From Evansella sp. LMS18 (GTDB lineage Bacteria > Bacillota > Bacilli > Bacillales > Salisediminibacteriaceae), in the NCBI RefSeq assembly GCF_024362785.1, contig NZ_CP093301.1:682001-746000 (forward strand): DNA of 64,000 nt, given 5' to 3'. Positions 1-8,868 of this stretch are shown here, in pieces (within the stretch, counting starts at the first letter, position 1; each line of letters begins with the position of its first letter). Below the pieces are notes generated by a model. It had not been told where the DNA came from, did not search any database, and was given only the letters and a program-made list of their open reading frames with translations. The position numbers and the translations under genes are program-made.

Positions 1-7
1 CAGACAT
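1..7 (-). CDS. Probable start of ytfJ (only first codons in window)
   Basis: The leftmost bases read on the minus strand GGGAGGGATATTC followed by ATG TCT G, that is a strong ribosome binding site and a start codon overlapping the still-open upstream frame. In B. subtilis the sporulation protein gene ytfJ directly follows ytfI, so this is where it should begin. Only two codons are visible, so the identity is pure synteny. Confidence 0.35.
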
Positions 8-677
8 GAATATCCCTCCCTGCTGTTTGATCATTGTTTTTGCTGAACAGAGCTCTGCCTTTTTTCATATGACGTAATACCTTTATTCCTGCAAGGATAG
101 CATGTCCGATTCGAAAGGAAACCATGCATTTTAATGACGTTTTTAATTTAATTTGCTGAAAATAAGGTATTACTTCAATTTCCGGGGCTGTTTTTAATCG
201 CATATAATTAGAAATAATCCCCAGTACATTCCCTTTTATCATCCAGACCGCTCCTGAAGAGGAACCCGTTAAAGCCGCGTCTTCTGCGCCAATTTGAGTG
301 ACCCATCTTAATTTCAGCATGGAAACCTTCTTCAGGAATTTCCTAATAATAGTATGAAAACCAACTACATGGTTTAACAGCTGTTCAAATTTTCTCAAAT
401 CGAATAAAAACTCATCAACAGTGAACTTCTGTTTTCGTTCTGTCCCGCCCAGTGCGCTGTCCGTATGCTCTTCATATACGATTGAAGGACTTTCCTTATC
501 CACTGCTATTACAGGCACGTTGAGGGTATATTTGATGATCCGAAATATACTGAATTGTAACGATAAGTCGTCATTTTTACCGTCATGTAAATAGGTCACC
601 AGTACCCTTAGTTTCAGAAACGGCATTATTAAAAGCAGAAGTATGAGGATGACGAGTATCCACAGGAATATATTCAT
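1..677 (-). CDS. ytfI: DUF2953 family protein YtfI, 3' end off the window
   Basis: The frame starts at ATG 677 behind AAAGGAGGACTTT and stays open to the left edge (225 complete codons), so the gene is partial. The protein begins MNIFLWILVILILLLLIM, one N-terminal membrane anchor, followed by a soluble part with no enzyme motif I recognise. Its position, next to a likely ytfJ start and upstream of nothing but yteJ/sppA, matches ytfI of B. subtilis, a DUF2953 protein made around sporulation. Function is unknown. It overlaps the likely ytfJ start in another frame, which suggests translational coupling. Confidence 0.7.
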   Translation of the reverse strand, partial: MNIFLWILVILILLLLIMPFLKLRVLVTYLHDGKNDDLSLQFSIFRIIKYTLNVPVIAVDKESPSIVYEEHTDSALGGTERKQKFTVDEFLFDLRKFEQLLNHVVGFHTIIRKFLKKVSMLKLRWVTQIGAEDAALTGSSSGAVWMIKGNVLGIISNYMRLKTAPEIEVIPYFQQIKLKTSLKCMVSFRIGHAILAGIKVLRHMKKGRALFSKNNDQTAGRDIHV

Positions 678-696
678 AAAGTCCTCCTTTCATTTC

Positions 697-828
697 TAAA
701 GAAAACTCGCCGATTGGCGAGCCTTATAGGCGAAGACAGAGGCGTAGTTGCACTTATACTATAATCCTAAAAATTTTATCTACGCCGAGACTGCTCCCTT
801 GCTAAAATTTATACTTCCTATAGTGCAA
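697..828 (+). repeat. Dispersed repeat family A, copy 1
   Basis: About 130 bp nearly identical to 43857-43988. It opens with the perfect hairpin CTCGCC-GATT-GGCGAG, continues through GGCGAAGACAGAGGCGTAG, and carries an imperfect inverted pair (GCACTTATACTATA near 753 and its reverse form TATAGTGC near 818). It lies between ytfI and yteJ. No open frame of its own is credible. Confidence 0.8.
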
Positions 829-840
829 GTATCACCCAGC

Positions 841-878
841 AAATAAAAAATAAACCTGCACCAGCATGCAGGTTTATT
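841..878 (-). terminator. Rho-independent terminator of yteJ
   Basis: On the minus strand a 12-bp stem (AATAAACCTGCA / TGCAGGTTTATT) with a 6-base loop is followed by TTTTATTT, 23 bases after the yteJ stop codon. Confidence 0.85.
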
Positions 879-900
879 GTTTTTTAGCAATCGGTAATAT

Positions 901-1395
901 TTATTTTGACCGTGGCTCCAGCACAACATGAGTGTCGGCAAAAATATCATGCAGCCCCTTTTTCTTTGGATGAAAAGCAACTATCACATAAAGGATATTC
1001 GTAATTGCCAGAGACTGATGGATATACCTCCCTACTACTTCCCTCATTATTACATCCTTCCAGGCTAAACCTTCCGGACTGTCAGACAAAACTTTAATAC
1101 CCATAATTCTTTTTCCTAAAGTCTGTCCCCAAAATTTTGTTAAAACTACAAAATAAGAGTAACTTACCAATGCAGTGAGAAACCCGCCGGCAGTGTATAT
1201 TCCTAAAGTTAAATCATTCAGGTTAGTGAGGAAAAACAGTGGCGTGAGAATTATTCCATTGATACTTGCAGCAATGGCTATATCAATAAGGTAAGCCCAG
1301 AAACGCATCCAGAACCCGGCAGGTGCATATGTTTTTTCCGGCACCAGAATTTCTTTCCCAGCTTCTTCAGTATTTTCAGCGTATATATCGCTCAT
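901..1395 (-). CDS. yteJ: RDD family membrane protein YteJ
   Basis: 164 residues. The start is ATG 1395, behind AGGTGGGAAAA; a longer frame to 1437 has no ribosome site. The RDD domain begins near residue 27 with RFWAYLIDIAIA, in which the Arg and Asp that name the family are seen; three hydrophobic segments follow, typical of this small integral membrane family. Substrate unknown; some RDD proteins have been linked to sodium/proton exchange, but nothing in this sequence shows that. It lies 10 bases after the sppA stop and is certainly cotranscribed with it, as in B. subtilis, where the pair belongs to the cell-envelope stress response. A terminator follows. Confidence 0.85.
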   Translation of the reverse strand: MSDIYAENTEEAGKEILVPEKTYAPAGFWMRFWAYLIDIAIAASINGIILTPLFFLTNLNDLTLGIYTAGGFLTALVSYSYFVVLTKFWGQTLGKRIMGIKVLSDSPEGLAWKDVIMREVVGRYIHQSLAITNILYVIVAFHPKKKGLHDIFADTHVVLEPRSK

Positions 1396-1405
1396 TTTTC
1401 CCACC

Positions 1406-2404
1406 TCAATCCGTATACAGGTACATAAGCTTAGCACCCTGGTTCGAATGCACCCAATCAGTGATGCCTAATAAGTCTAATTCGTTTGTGAAAATTCTCT
1501 GAGCTGCAAATGAGAAGATACCCGGAAGCCCGAATGCCGGCTCGTATTCCACAACGGTTAAATTGCCCCTGTCCAGGTCTTCCTGCATTGTGTCTATTAC
1601 TTCGTGAAAATGGCCCAGTCCGTCAATCAGACCTGCTTCGTATGCCTGGCTGCCGCTATATATCCGGCCGTCAGCAAGCTCATACACTTCCTCTCTCGAG
1701 AAATCCCGGCCTGCTTCTATAACATCCACGAACTGTTCATAGGACTCATCAATCAGATCCTGAAGAATTTCCCTTTCGTCATCTGTCATTTCTCTAGTAG
1801 CAGACATTATATCCTTATAAGGGCCGCTCTTAATTACTTCACTGCTGATACCCAGATCCTCAGCAAGTTCACTTACATTAATCGACTGCATTATCACACC
1901 AAGCGACCCGGTTATTGTCTGGGAGTTAGCGAACACTTTATCCGCAGGTGCCGCGATGTAATAACCTCCGCTCGCAGCCATGCTTCCCATGGATATATAA
2001 ACAGGTTTTCTGAACTCTTCCTGAATATCTACGATTTTGTCGTGGATTTCACTTGATTCCACTACACCGCCTCCGGGAGTGTTGACCCGGATGATTATTC
2101 CATGGACTTGGCCATCCTCTGCTGCAGTATCAAGCTGCCGGAGGAAATTCTCATGATGATAACCGGCTGCCTGGAAAATTCCAGGTGGATTATAACTATT
2201 TTCAATAACACCGTTTAAATGGATAACCGCAATCTTCCCGGTACCATCCCCACTCTCAACAACCCTTTCTTCAAATGGCTGATCCGATACCTCAAACAGA
2301 TCATCTATACCAGTTGCAAACAGGGTGGTAAACATAGTGAACGCACTAGAAACCAGAAATAGTCCGGCCGCAGCTAACACAGCAATCCAGCGTTTTGTAC
2401 TCAT
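1406..2404 (-). CDS. sppA: Signal peptide peptidase SppA
   Basis: 332 residues, the usual length of the short Gram-positive form. An N-terminal membrane anchor (residues about 6-30) is followed by the S49 peptidase domain. Ser145 in MAASGGYYIA and Lys197 in SGPYKD are 52 residues apart, the spacing of the Ser/Lys dyad in B. subtilis SppA, so the enzyme looks active. It cleaves leftover signal peptides within the membrane, its active site facing outward. YteJ follows 10 bases later. The promoter region upstream is occupied by repeat copy B1, which separates it from the divergent NAD kinase gene. Confidence 0.93.
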   Translation of the reverse strand: MSTKRWIAVLAAAGLFLVSSAFTMFTTLFATGIDDLFEVSDQPFEERVVESGDGTGKIAVIHLNGVIENSYNPPGIFQAAGYHHENFLRQLDTAAEDGQVHGIIIRVNTPGGGVVESSEIHDKIVDIQEEFRKPVYISMGSMAASGGYYIAAPADKVFANSQTITGSLGVIMQSINVSELAEDLGISSEVIKSGPYKDIMSATREMTDDEREILQDLIDESYEQFVDVIEAGRDFSREEVYELADGRIYSGSQAYEAGLIDGLGHFHEVIDTMQEDLDRGNLTVVEYEPAFGLPGIFSFAAQRIFTNELDLLGITDWVHSNQGAKLMYLYTD

Positions 2405-2441
2405 AATGTTCCTCCTTAAATCAAATAATTAATTTGTACTT

Positions 2442-2775
2442 GAATCAATTTCATATATAGACTCTGCATAAAAAAGACGAACATTAATCTTCGATGGCAG
2501 CGTAAGACGGCGGTGACTGTCTCTTCCTCTGCCAGCTTAGCTCCGTAGAACATACGTCGAGACAACTCGATGCATTTGCGGTGAAGAAGATGCTCGTTCT
2601 TGCGGGAAAAGCATGAAAAGCTGAAAATCCATTTTTGACGGCATTCAGCCGTCAAAAATTAGTTGAAGCCGTGCCCGCAGAACGCGTCCGTCTGTAGCGT
2701 AAATCGAATTACAAAGTGACTTTTTAAGATAATGTTCGTATTCATGATAAAAAATTTGAATTATGAAATTGAGTC
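2442..2775 (+). mobile_element. MITE-like element family B, copy B1 (long form)
   Basis: 334 bp bounded by GAATCAATTTCATA and, inverted, ATGAAATTGAGTC. Directly outside lie identical 4-bp repeats ACTT (2438-2441 and 2776-2779). Inside is a perfect 11-bp stem TTTTTGACGGC / GCCGTCAAAAA (2632-2658) and the block GCCGTGCCCGCAGAACGCG found in most copies. No transposase or credible frame. It sits between the divergent sppA and NAD kinase genes. Confidence 0.85.
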
Positions 2776-2891
2776 ACTTGTTTAATTTTTCACGTTTGTG
2801 CAGGATTTGTTGAAAAAAACGAGAATACCACTAATCAGAACGGTTAAACGTTCCACCTCAATGATGTATTGCAGAAAGGATGAAAACAGTA

Positions 2892-3689
2892 ATGCCTAAT
2901 CGTAGAAATGTTTATTTATATTACACCCCTTCTGATGAATTAGAGCCTAAAGTGCAGGAGTTAAGAAAACTTGGAAGAAAATACGACTTCCAGCTCGTTA
3001 AAACCCCTGAAGAAGCCAATATAATTGCCAGTATTGGCGGCGACGGGGCTTTTCTGCAGGCAATCAGGAAAACAAAATTCCGGGAAGATTGCTTATATGT
3101 AGGAATCAACGATGGCCATCTTGGCTTTTATACGGATTTTGACCTGAATAACCTGGAAAGGATTGAAGCCGGAATGCAGGCTTCCGGCCTGGAAGTGCTT
3201 CGGTATCCAACCCTGGAAGTGACTGTCGACGGAATGCAGAGCTTCCAGTGCCTGAATGAGTGTGCGATCCGCTCCAATATTATAAAAACTTTTGCTATCG
3301 ATGTGTTTATTGATGACTTATATTTCGAAACCTTCCGTGGAGACGGAATGGTTGTTTCCACACCAACAGGCAGTACAGCCTATAATAAATCACTTGGTGG
3401 AGCAGTAGTTGACCCTAAGCTTAAAGGTTTCCAGCTCACAGAAATATCCTCCATCAACAACAACCAGTACCGTACTCTTGGCTCTCCGCTTCTGCTAAAC
3501 AAGGATCGTGAGCTCGTCTTAAAGGTCATTCAGGACGGAAACGACCATCCAATAATTGCAGCAGATAACGAAGCACTAAGTATAAGGCACATTCACGAGC
3601 TGAAAGTCCGGCTGTCAGAAAAAGAAATCAAAACTTTGCGTATGAAGGATAACCTCTTTCTTCACAAAGTGCGAAGAAGCTTTTTATGA
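2892..3689 (+). CDS. ppnK: NAD kinase (second Bacillus type, YtdI/NadF2)
   Basis: 265 residues from ATG 2892; the in-frame ATG at 2880 abuts the AGAAAGG ribosome site and is less likely. It phosphorylates NAD to NADP. Seen: the GGDG nucleotide motif (IASIGGDGAFLQA, about residue 47), NECAIRS, and STPTGSTAYNKS, all hallmarks of the family. The closest remembered relative is the ytdI product rather than the other paralogue PpnK1. Transcribed away from sppA with repeat B1 filling the upstream space, so its promoter must lie in, or between 2776 and 2870 after, the element. A terminator follows at 3720. Confidence 0.92.
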   Translation: MPNRRNVYLYYTPSDELEPKVQELRKLGRKYDFQLVKTPEEANIIASIGGDGAFLQAIRKTKFREDCLYVGINDGHLGFYTDFDLNNLERIEAGMQASGLEVLRYPTLEVTVDGMQSFQCLNECAIRSNIIKTFAIDVFIDDLYFETFRGDGMVVSTPTGSTAYNKSLGGAVVDPKLKGFQLTEISSINNNQYRTLGSPLLLNKDRELVLKVIQDGNDHPIIAADNEALSIRHIHELKVRLSEKEIKTLRMKDNLFLHKVRRSFL

Positions 3690-3719
3690 TTTAAGAAGTA
3701 CAAAACCTTAAAAAATCTC

Positions 3720-3758
3720 GAGGCTGGGACAGGAGATCGTTTCGTCCCTGCCTCTTTT
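3720..3758. terminator. Bidirectional terminator between ppnK and ytcJ
   Basis: GAGGC-TGGGAC ... GTCCC-TGCCTC stem followed by TTTTAGTTTT on the plus strand; on the minus strand the same stem is followed by GAGATTTTTT. The genes converge here. Confidence 0.85.
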
Positions 3759-3762
3759 AGTT

Positions 3763-5385
3763 TTAATTCTCCGCTGTTGCCGTACCGGCTTGCCTGTCAT
3801 ACATTACCGTATCATCCACTACTGTTTTTTCAACTTTCACTTCTAGCCATTCATCAGGCTCCAGCTCAAAAAGATCTTCGCTCAGGACGGTGAAATCAGC
3901 GGTATAGCCGCTTTTGATAAGCCCCTGCTCGTTCTCTTTACATACTGCCTGAGCACTGCCATATGTATATAGACGAAGAGCCTCAAATAAAGTAAGCTTC
4001 TGTTCAGGATAATATCCTTCATGCTTTTCTTCTGGTTTCCTTCTTGTGACAGCAGCATGAATGCCAAGCAATGGATCCACAGGCTCTATCGGGGCATCTG
4101 AACCACCGGCACAGATTAATCCTGCATCTAGCAAGGTCTTCCAGGCGAAAGAATACTTCATTCTTTCTTTGCCAAGCCTGTCTATCACCCACGGAAAATC
4201 GGAAGCAACAAATCTTGGCTGGAGATCCAGAATAACAGGAAGCTTTTTCATCCTGTCAATCAAGTCTTCTCTCGCAACCTGTATGTGAATAAGCCTGTCA
4301 CGCTGCCCGTCTGAGACTGGCGGGATTTTTTCAATAATGTCAATTGCAAGCTCAAGAGCGGCGTCCCCTATTGTATGTACAGCAATCGGCATATTCAGAT
4401 TCCTGGCTTTTCTTACAATGTCCTGCAGTTCCTCTCGGGAGTATATAGCCACTCCTTTCGTTGTTGCATCGTCTGCATATGGTTCGCTGAGGAGAGCTGT
4501 TCTTCCTCCAAGAGCACCATCTGCAAAAATCTTTACAGAACCGGCTTCCACAAAATTACTTTGTTCTCCAGCGGTAGCCATTTCAGACAGTATTTGTTCT
4601 GCAACTTCATGGTGAATAAGAAGATTGGCACGGAACTTCACTTTCACCCCATCAATTTTTTCGTGGAAAGCCGCTAATGTACCTGAGGGGTCTCCGTAGT
4701 AATTCAGGTCCTCTGTATGGCCTCCAACAAAACCCTTGCTTAACAAGTCATGAATTGATGTTCCGAGAGCCTTCTTAACATAATTTAAGCTTATAGAGGG
4801 AGCAGCTTCCCGGATTAATTCCTGAGCCTGGTCCAGCAGATAACCAGTAGGAATACCTGTATTATCCTTTACGATTATCCCGCCTGAAGGTTCCGGAGTT
4901 TCCGGCGTTATTCCCGCAAGCTCCAGTCCATATGAATTCGTAACGAGAGCATGGCGGCAAACCCGGGATAAAATAATCGGGTGTTCTGTAGTTACTTCGT
5001 CCAGAATATATCTGTCCGGCACTTTTGCATCTGCATATAAATTTTCATTAAAACCTTCTCCGACGAGCCACTCCCCCGGTGGAAGGCTGGCAGCGGCCTC
5101 AAGCAAGGTGTTTTTCAATTTATCAATACTGTCTATTTCAGAGAGGTCGAGTTTCAGGAGTTTCTCTCCGTGCCCCACCATATGTAAATGACTGTCAGTA
5201 AAACCAGGGTACATAACAGCACCTTCAATATCTTCCATCCTCGTAATTTCTTCCTTGAATTCGGATAGCAATTGTTCTTTGGTCCCAGTTCCCCGAATGA
5301 TTCCGTCTTTTACAAACACCGCTTCCTTACTATCGTGCTCATTCTCCAGTGTTCTTACTTTACCTCCGTACCACAGTGTTCCCAC
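3763..5385 (-). CDS. ytcJ: Amidohydrolase family protein YtcJ
   Basis: 540 residues, the size of the amidohydrolase_3 (YtcJ) family. A short N-terminal beta-sandwich part precedes the TIM-barrel; the metal-binding start is DSHLHMVGHG (near residue 64), later HTEDLNYYG, AVHTIGDAA, IHIQVA, and GGSDAPIEPVDP near residue 430, the order expected of a metal-dependent hydrolase of cyclic amides or similar. The substrate is not known. Gene order ytdI-ytcJ-sspA matches B. subtilis. It converges on the NAD kinase gene and has repeat B2 upstream of its start. Confidence 0.88.
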   Translation of the reverse strand: MGTLWYGGKVRTLENEHDSKEAVFVKDGIIRGTGTKEQLLSEFKEEITRMEDIEGAVMYPGFTDSHLHMVGHGEKLLKLDLSEIDSIDKLKNTLLEAAASLPPGEWLVGEGFNENLYADAKVPDRYILDEVTTEHPIILSRVCRHALVTNSYGLELAGITPETPEPSGGIIVKDNTGIPTGYLLDQAQELIREAAPSISLNYVKKALGTSIHDLLSKGFVGGHTEDLNYYGDPSGTLAAFHEKIDGVKVKFRANLLIHHEVAEQILSEMATAGEQSNFVEAGSVKIFADGALGGRTALLSEPYADDATTKGVAIYSREELQDIVRKARNLNMPIAVHTIGDAALELAIDIIEKIPPVSDGQRDRLIHIQVAREDLIDRMKKLPVILDLQPRFVASDFPWVIDRLGKERMKYSFAWKTLLDAGLICAGGSDAPIEPVDPLLGIHAAVTRRKPEEKHEGYYPEQKLTLFEALRLYTYGSAQAVCKENEQGLIKSGYTADFTVLSEDLFELEPDEWLEVKVEKTVVDDTVMYDRQAGTATAEN

Positions 5386-5494
5386 AGCCTGCCCCTCCTG
5401 ACATTTATTCTCTTATAACTGCTGATATTTTCCATATTAAGAGTATCACACAATCAGATTTTAATAAAAACAATGATTATTTTTTTTAGTAAGT

Positions 5495-5944
5495 GAATAA
5501 ATTTTATATAGATTTTACATAAAAAAAGACGGACATTGCTTTTCGATTGCAGCGTAAGACGGCGGTGACTGTCTCTTCCTCTGCTCCTGCGGTTACTCGT
5601 CGCAAAAAGAGACCTGCTCCTGCGATCACTCGTCGCAAAAAGAGACCTGCTCCTGCGGTTACTCGTCGCAAAAAGAGTTCTGCTCCTGCGGTTACTCGTC
5701 GCAAAAAGAGTTTTGCCAGCTTAGCGCCGTAAAATATCCATCGAGACAACTCGATGCATTTGCGGTGAAGAAGATGCTCGTTCTTGCGGGAAAAGCATGA
5801 GAAGCTGCCATTTTTGCCGGCGTTCAGCCGTCAAAAATTAGTTGAAGCCGTGCCCGCAGAACGCGTCCGTCTGAAGCGTAAATCGAATAATTTTAAAGTA
5901 CTGTTCGTATTAAAGATGAATATCTGGAATTATGAAATTGATTC
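5495..5944 (+). mobile_element. MITE-like element family B, copy B2 (long form, expanded)
   Basis: 450 bp between 4-bp direct repeats AAGT (5491-5494 and 5945-5948). Ends read GAATAAATTTTATATAG and, inverted, GAATCAATTTCATAATTCC. It is the long form plus a 132-bp tandem expansion at 5581-5712. The TTTTTG-CCGGC / GCCGTCAAAAA hairpin is present with one mismatch. Confidence 0.85.
5581..5712 (+). repeat. 33-bp tandem repeat, four units, inside copy B2
   Basis: Units start at 5581, 5614, 5647 and 5680, each opening CTGCTCCTGCG and containing ACTCGTCGCAAAAAGAG. Units differ by only a few bases. The other long copies (B1, B4) lack this block; it is inserted where they read CTCTTCC(T)TTGCCAGC. Confidence 0.95.
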
Positions 5945-5960
5945 AAGTTCAGAGCTCTTA

Positions 5961-5998
5961 AAAAGCATCCCCCGAAACCGGAGGATGCTTCTTTATTC
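5961..5998 (-). terminator. Terminator of sspA
   Basis: On the minus strand AGCATCCTCCGGTTTCGGGGGATGCT forms a strong stem-loop followed by TTTTTAAG, 11 bases after the sspA stop. Confidence 0.85.
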
Positions 5999-6009
5999 CA
6001 CTTATTTTA

Positions 6010-6201
6010 TTAACTCATTTGCTGCTGAGCCATTGAAACTAAACGTTTAGTAATCTCTCCACCTACTGATCCGTTAGCCCGGGATGTTGTGTCAGCACCC
6101 AGCTGTACGCCAAACTCCTGAGCAATCTCATATTTCATCTGATCTAAAGCTTGTTGTACACCAGGGACTAATAATTGGTTAGAACTGTTGTTGTTCGCCA
6201 T
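6010..6201 (-). CDS. sspA: Alpha/beta-type small acid-soluble spore protein
   Basis: 63 residues from ATG 6201, behind GGGAGGTGAAAAAG; the frame extends further upstream but without support. It coats and protects spore DNA and is degraded on germination. Seen: the Asn/Ser/Gln-rich start, the germination-protease site region [11 protein letters not shown], and the family C-terminal motif [15 protein letters not shown]. Gene position (ytcJ-sspA-thiI) is that of B. subtilis sspA. Expression should be confined to the forespore: the upstream sequence has a good sigma-G promoter (6225-6254). Confidence 0.96.
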   Translation of the reverse strand: MANNNSSNQLLVPGVQQALDQMKYEIAQEFGVQLGADTTSRANGSVGGEITKRLVSMAQQQMS

Positions 6202-6224
6202 CTTTTTCACCTCCCTTGTAATCA

Positions 6225-6254
6225 TAGATTGCACAGAATAAAGGGAATAATTCA
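6225..6254 (-). promoter_or_regulatory. Sigma-G-type promoter of sspA
   Basis: On the minus strand TGAATT, a 17-base spacer, then CAATCTA, close to the forespore consensus TGAATA-17/18-CATACTA. It lies about 25 bases upstream of the sspA start. Consensus from memory; spacing counted directly. Confidence 0.75.
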
Positions 6255-6361
6255 GTTAAAAAGATGGTTATTAAACCAGTTTTTGGAAATTAATTTACTA
6301 ATGTACCAGTTCAGTATTTAAGCTAAAGATTTGGGTTCCTTATCAACATCAGGATTTCTTG

Positions 6362-7570
6362 TTAAAAAAGGTCCTCAAACTCTTTTTCTATATTTGTATC
6401 GTGCTTGATAAACACTGTTTCGATACCTTCCACTGCTTCACTTACAAACTTATCCACGTCAATCGCCTGCTCATAAGCTGCCGCTTTTTTTATGGATGGG
6501 CGCGTTTTTGTCTGAGGCGGCAGGAAAATAGTACAGCAATCTTCATAAGGCAGGATTGATAATTCGTAAGTGCCGATATTTCTGGCAATATCGATGACCT
6601 CCAGTTTGTCCATTGTGACCAGCGGCCGGAGTATCGGCAAATTAGTAACTTCGTTTATTGTATGCATGCTGTGGAGCGTCTGGCTGGCAACCTGGCCGAG
6701 GCTTTCCCCGTTTACAAGAGCGAGAGCTCCATTTTTTTCAGCTGTTGCTTCTGCGATCCGCAGCATGAAACGGCGCATAATTGTCATTTCATAGTTATCT
6801 GGCACTTTCTTATGAATCTCCTGCTGGGCTGCAGTAAATGGGACGATGTGCAGTTTAATCCTGCCCCCGAACCTTGTAAGCACCCGGGCTAAATCTTCCA
6901 CTTTCTGTCTCGCCCGTTCATTTGTGAACGGAGGGCTGTGGAAATGGATAGCTTCGAGCTCCACCCCTCTCTTTAAAGCAAGATATCCTGCAACAGGACT
7001 GTCAATTCCACCGGAAAGCATAAGCATTACTTTCCCGGCCGTACCAACAGGAAGACCACCTGCCCCTTTTCTTGATTTGCACATAATGTAGCAGGCTTCA
7101 TCCCTGATCTCTACTTTAACTTCCACATCGGGGTTATGCACATCAACTGTCAGCTCTTTCGTATTTCTCAATATATGGGAGCCGATATGGTAATTCAGTT
7201 CCTGGGATCTTTTCGGAAAATTTTTATTCGCTCTTTTCACGGATACTTTAAAGGTCCCTCTTTCTTCAGGGAGTGCATCTTTTATTGCCCATAATGCCCC
7301 TTCGTCAATCCGCTCCTGGTCAAGTTCCAGTTTTAACGCCGGACTAAAGGAATGTATGCCGAATATATCTTTCAGGCGATCAGAAACTGCTTCTTCCTCT
7401 GCGCCGTTCAGTTCGATAAACATTCTTCCAAATGATCTTATCACTTTGATTTCCGGGAATTTCTTCAGAGCTCTTTTAAGATTGTCCTGAAGTTTTTTTT
7501 CAAATTCTTTTCTGTTCTTCCCTTTCAGAGCCAGCTCAGCATACCGAATTAAGATATGATTGTAATTCAT
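6362..7570 (-). CDS. thiI: tRNA uracil 4-sulfurtransferase ThiI
   Basis: 402 residues, as in Bacillus, and without the C-terminal rhodanese domain of E. coli ThiI. It makes 4-thiouridine in tRNA (and may supply thiamine sulfur) using persulfide from a dedicated cysteine desulfurase. An N-terminal ferredoxin-like and THUMP region (to about residue 165) precedes the PP-loop SGGIDSP near residue 185. Its ATG overlaps the iscS stop by the ATGA arrangement, so desulfurase and acceptor are translated together, as expected for the nifZ-thiI pair in which the desulfurase serves ThiI specifically. Confidence 0.95.
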   Translation of the reverse strand: MNYNHILIRYAELALKGKNRKEFEKKLQDNLKRALKKFPEIKVIRSFGRMFIELNGAEEEAVSDRLKDIFGIHSFSPALKLELDQERIDEGALWAIKDALPEERGTFKVSVKRANKNFPKRSQELNYHIGSHILRNTKELTVDVHNPDVEVKVEIRDEACYIMCKSRKGAGGLPVGTAGKVMLMLSGGIDSPVAGYLALKRGVELEAIHFHSPPFTNERARQKVEDLARVLTRFGGRIKLHIVPFTAAQQEIHKKVPDNYEMTIMRRFMLRIAEATAEKNGALALVNGESLGQVASQTLHSMHTINEVTNLPILRPLVTMDKLEVIDIARNIGTYELSILPYEDCCTIFLPPQTKTRPSIKKAAAYEQAIDVDKFVSEAVEGIETVFIKHDTNIEKEFEDLF

Positions 7571-8712
7571 TGTTTGTTTACCACCTTTTTCAGAGAAGCA
7601 ACAATATTACTGAACTCAGCAATAAACCTCTCCGCTTCTTCAAATGTATTTTCGTATGTCAAAGAAATCCTTAAAGCACTTGATGCTCTTTCCTTATCGT
7701 ATCCCATTGCGATCAATGTCCTGCTGGGTTCCGTTTCCCGGCTGGAGCAGGCAGACTTAGTCGAGACATAAATATCTTTTTCCGCAAGAGCCTGAACCAT
7801 TACTTCCGGCTTTATGCCTGGTACAGCAATATTAAGAATATGCGGCGCCCGCTCCTCTGGAGAGTTTATAACCACACCAGGAATATTACTGCATTTCTGT
7901 TCCATCCAGCGATTTATTTTTTCCATTTGAGGAAGGGAAGTTTCCGCTTTTCCCATACTCATTCTCAGAGCTTTTACCATAGCGGTAACACCAGCAACAT
8001 TCTCAGTTCCTGCTCTGATTCCTCTCTCCTGGCTGCCGCCGGACAGAAGAGAATGGAGCCTGACACCGTTTCTCACATAAAGTATTCCGCTCCCTTTCAT
8101 GCCATGGAATTTATGAGCGGATAATGTACTTAAATCCACCTTTGCAGTTCTGAAGTCCAGAGGCACTTTTGCGGCGCCCTGTACATGATCAACATGAAAC
8201 AATACTTTAGGATAACGAGAAAGCACTTCGCCAATTTCCTGGACAGGCTGTATACTTCCTGTTTCATTATGGACATGTATAAGAGAGACGAGAATAGTTT
8301 CGTCTGTAAGTTCTTCTTTCACCTGTTCCGAAGTAATTATCCCATTATTATCGGGTTCCAGATAGGAGACTCTGAATCCCTCTTTTTCGAGCTGCTGAAA
8401 TGCTTCCAATGATGAAGCATGTTCTGTACGGGAGGTAATTAAATGATTTCCCCTGCCCTGGTACTGATGGGCAGTTCCTTTTATCGCCAGGTTATTACTT
8501 TCTGTTCCTCCGGAAGTAAAAAGAATTTCTGATGGGTTTACCTTCAATAACTCCGCGGCCCGCTCCCTTGCCTGGACTAGAAGGCGCTCAGAGATTTTCC
8601 CTAAAGGATGGAGGGAGGATGGGTTGCCAAAATATTCTGTGGACACTTTCAAATATGTGTCAGATACTTCCGGGTATGGGCGGGTTGTAGCACTGTTATC
8701 AAAGTAAATCAT
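7567..8712 (-). CDS. nifZ: Cysteine desulfurase dedicated to ThiI (NifZ type)
   Basis: 381 residues from ATG 8712, behind AAGGAG; further upstream codons lack a ribosome site. PLP enzyme converting cysteine to alanine and enzyme persulfide. Seen: the start MIYFDNSATT, the PLP lysine in LSAHKFHGMKG, and the catalytic cysteine loop STKSACSS near residue 320. Coupled to thiI by a 4-base overlap. The divergent neighbour is braB, and repeat B3 occupies the space between. Could equally be named iscS; the pairing with thiI favours the nifZ (YtbJ) subtype. Confidence 0.93.
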   Translation of the reverse strand: MIYFDNSATTRPYPEVSDTYLKVSTEYFGNPSSLHPLGKISERLLVQARERAAELLKVNPSEILFTSGGTESNNLAIKGTAHQYQGRGNHLITSRTEHASSLEAFQQLEKEGFRVSYLEPDNNGIITSEQVKEELTDETILVSLIHVHNETGSIQPVQEIGEVLSRYPKVLFHVDHVQGAAKVPLDFRTAKVDLSTLSAHKFHGMKGSGILYVRNGVRLHSLLSGGSQERGIRAGTENVAGVTAMVKALRMSMGKAETSLPQMEKINRWMEQKCSNIPGVVINSPEERAPHILNIAVPGIKPEVMVQALAEKDIYVSTKSACSSRETEPSRTLIAMGYDKERASSALRISLTYENTFEEAERFIAEFSNIVASLKKVVNKQ

Positions 8713-8868
8713 CGTTTTTTTTCTCCTTTTTCTTCCAATATTATATATGTCAATCACAGCCATTACCTATTCTCTCGTATAAAAAAGATACAGACTGCAA
8801 CAATTAATCATACCATACCAGGGTGCAAAGGAAAAACAATTAATTACATGTATAATTGCATTTAATTT

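Noticed and set aside
2416-2655. Minus-strand frame across element B1 (a similar one crosses B4)
   Set aside because: It is a chance open frame shared only because the element sequence is shared; it has stops in other copies, has no ribosome site, and its start lies inside the element.
5547-5732. Plus-strand frame through the 33-bp repeats giving a basic PAVTRRKK repeat peptide
   Set aside because: It begins inside the inverted end of the B2 element on a non-ATG codon with no ribosome site, and other copies cannot encode it.
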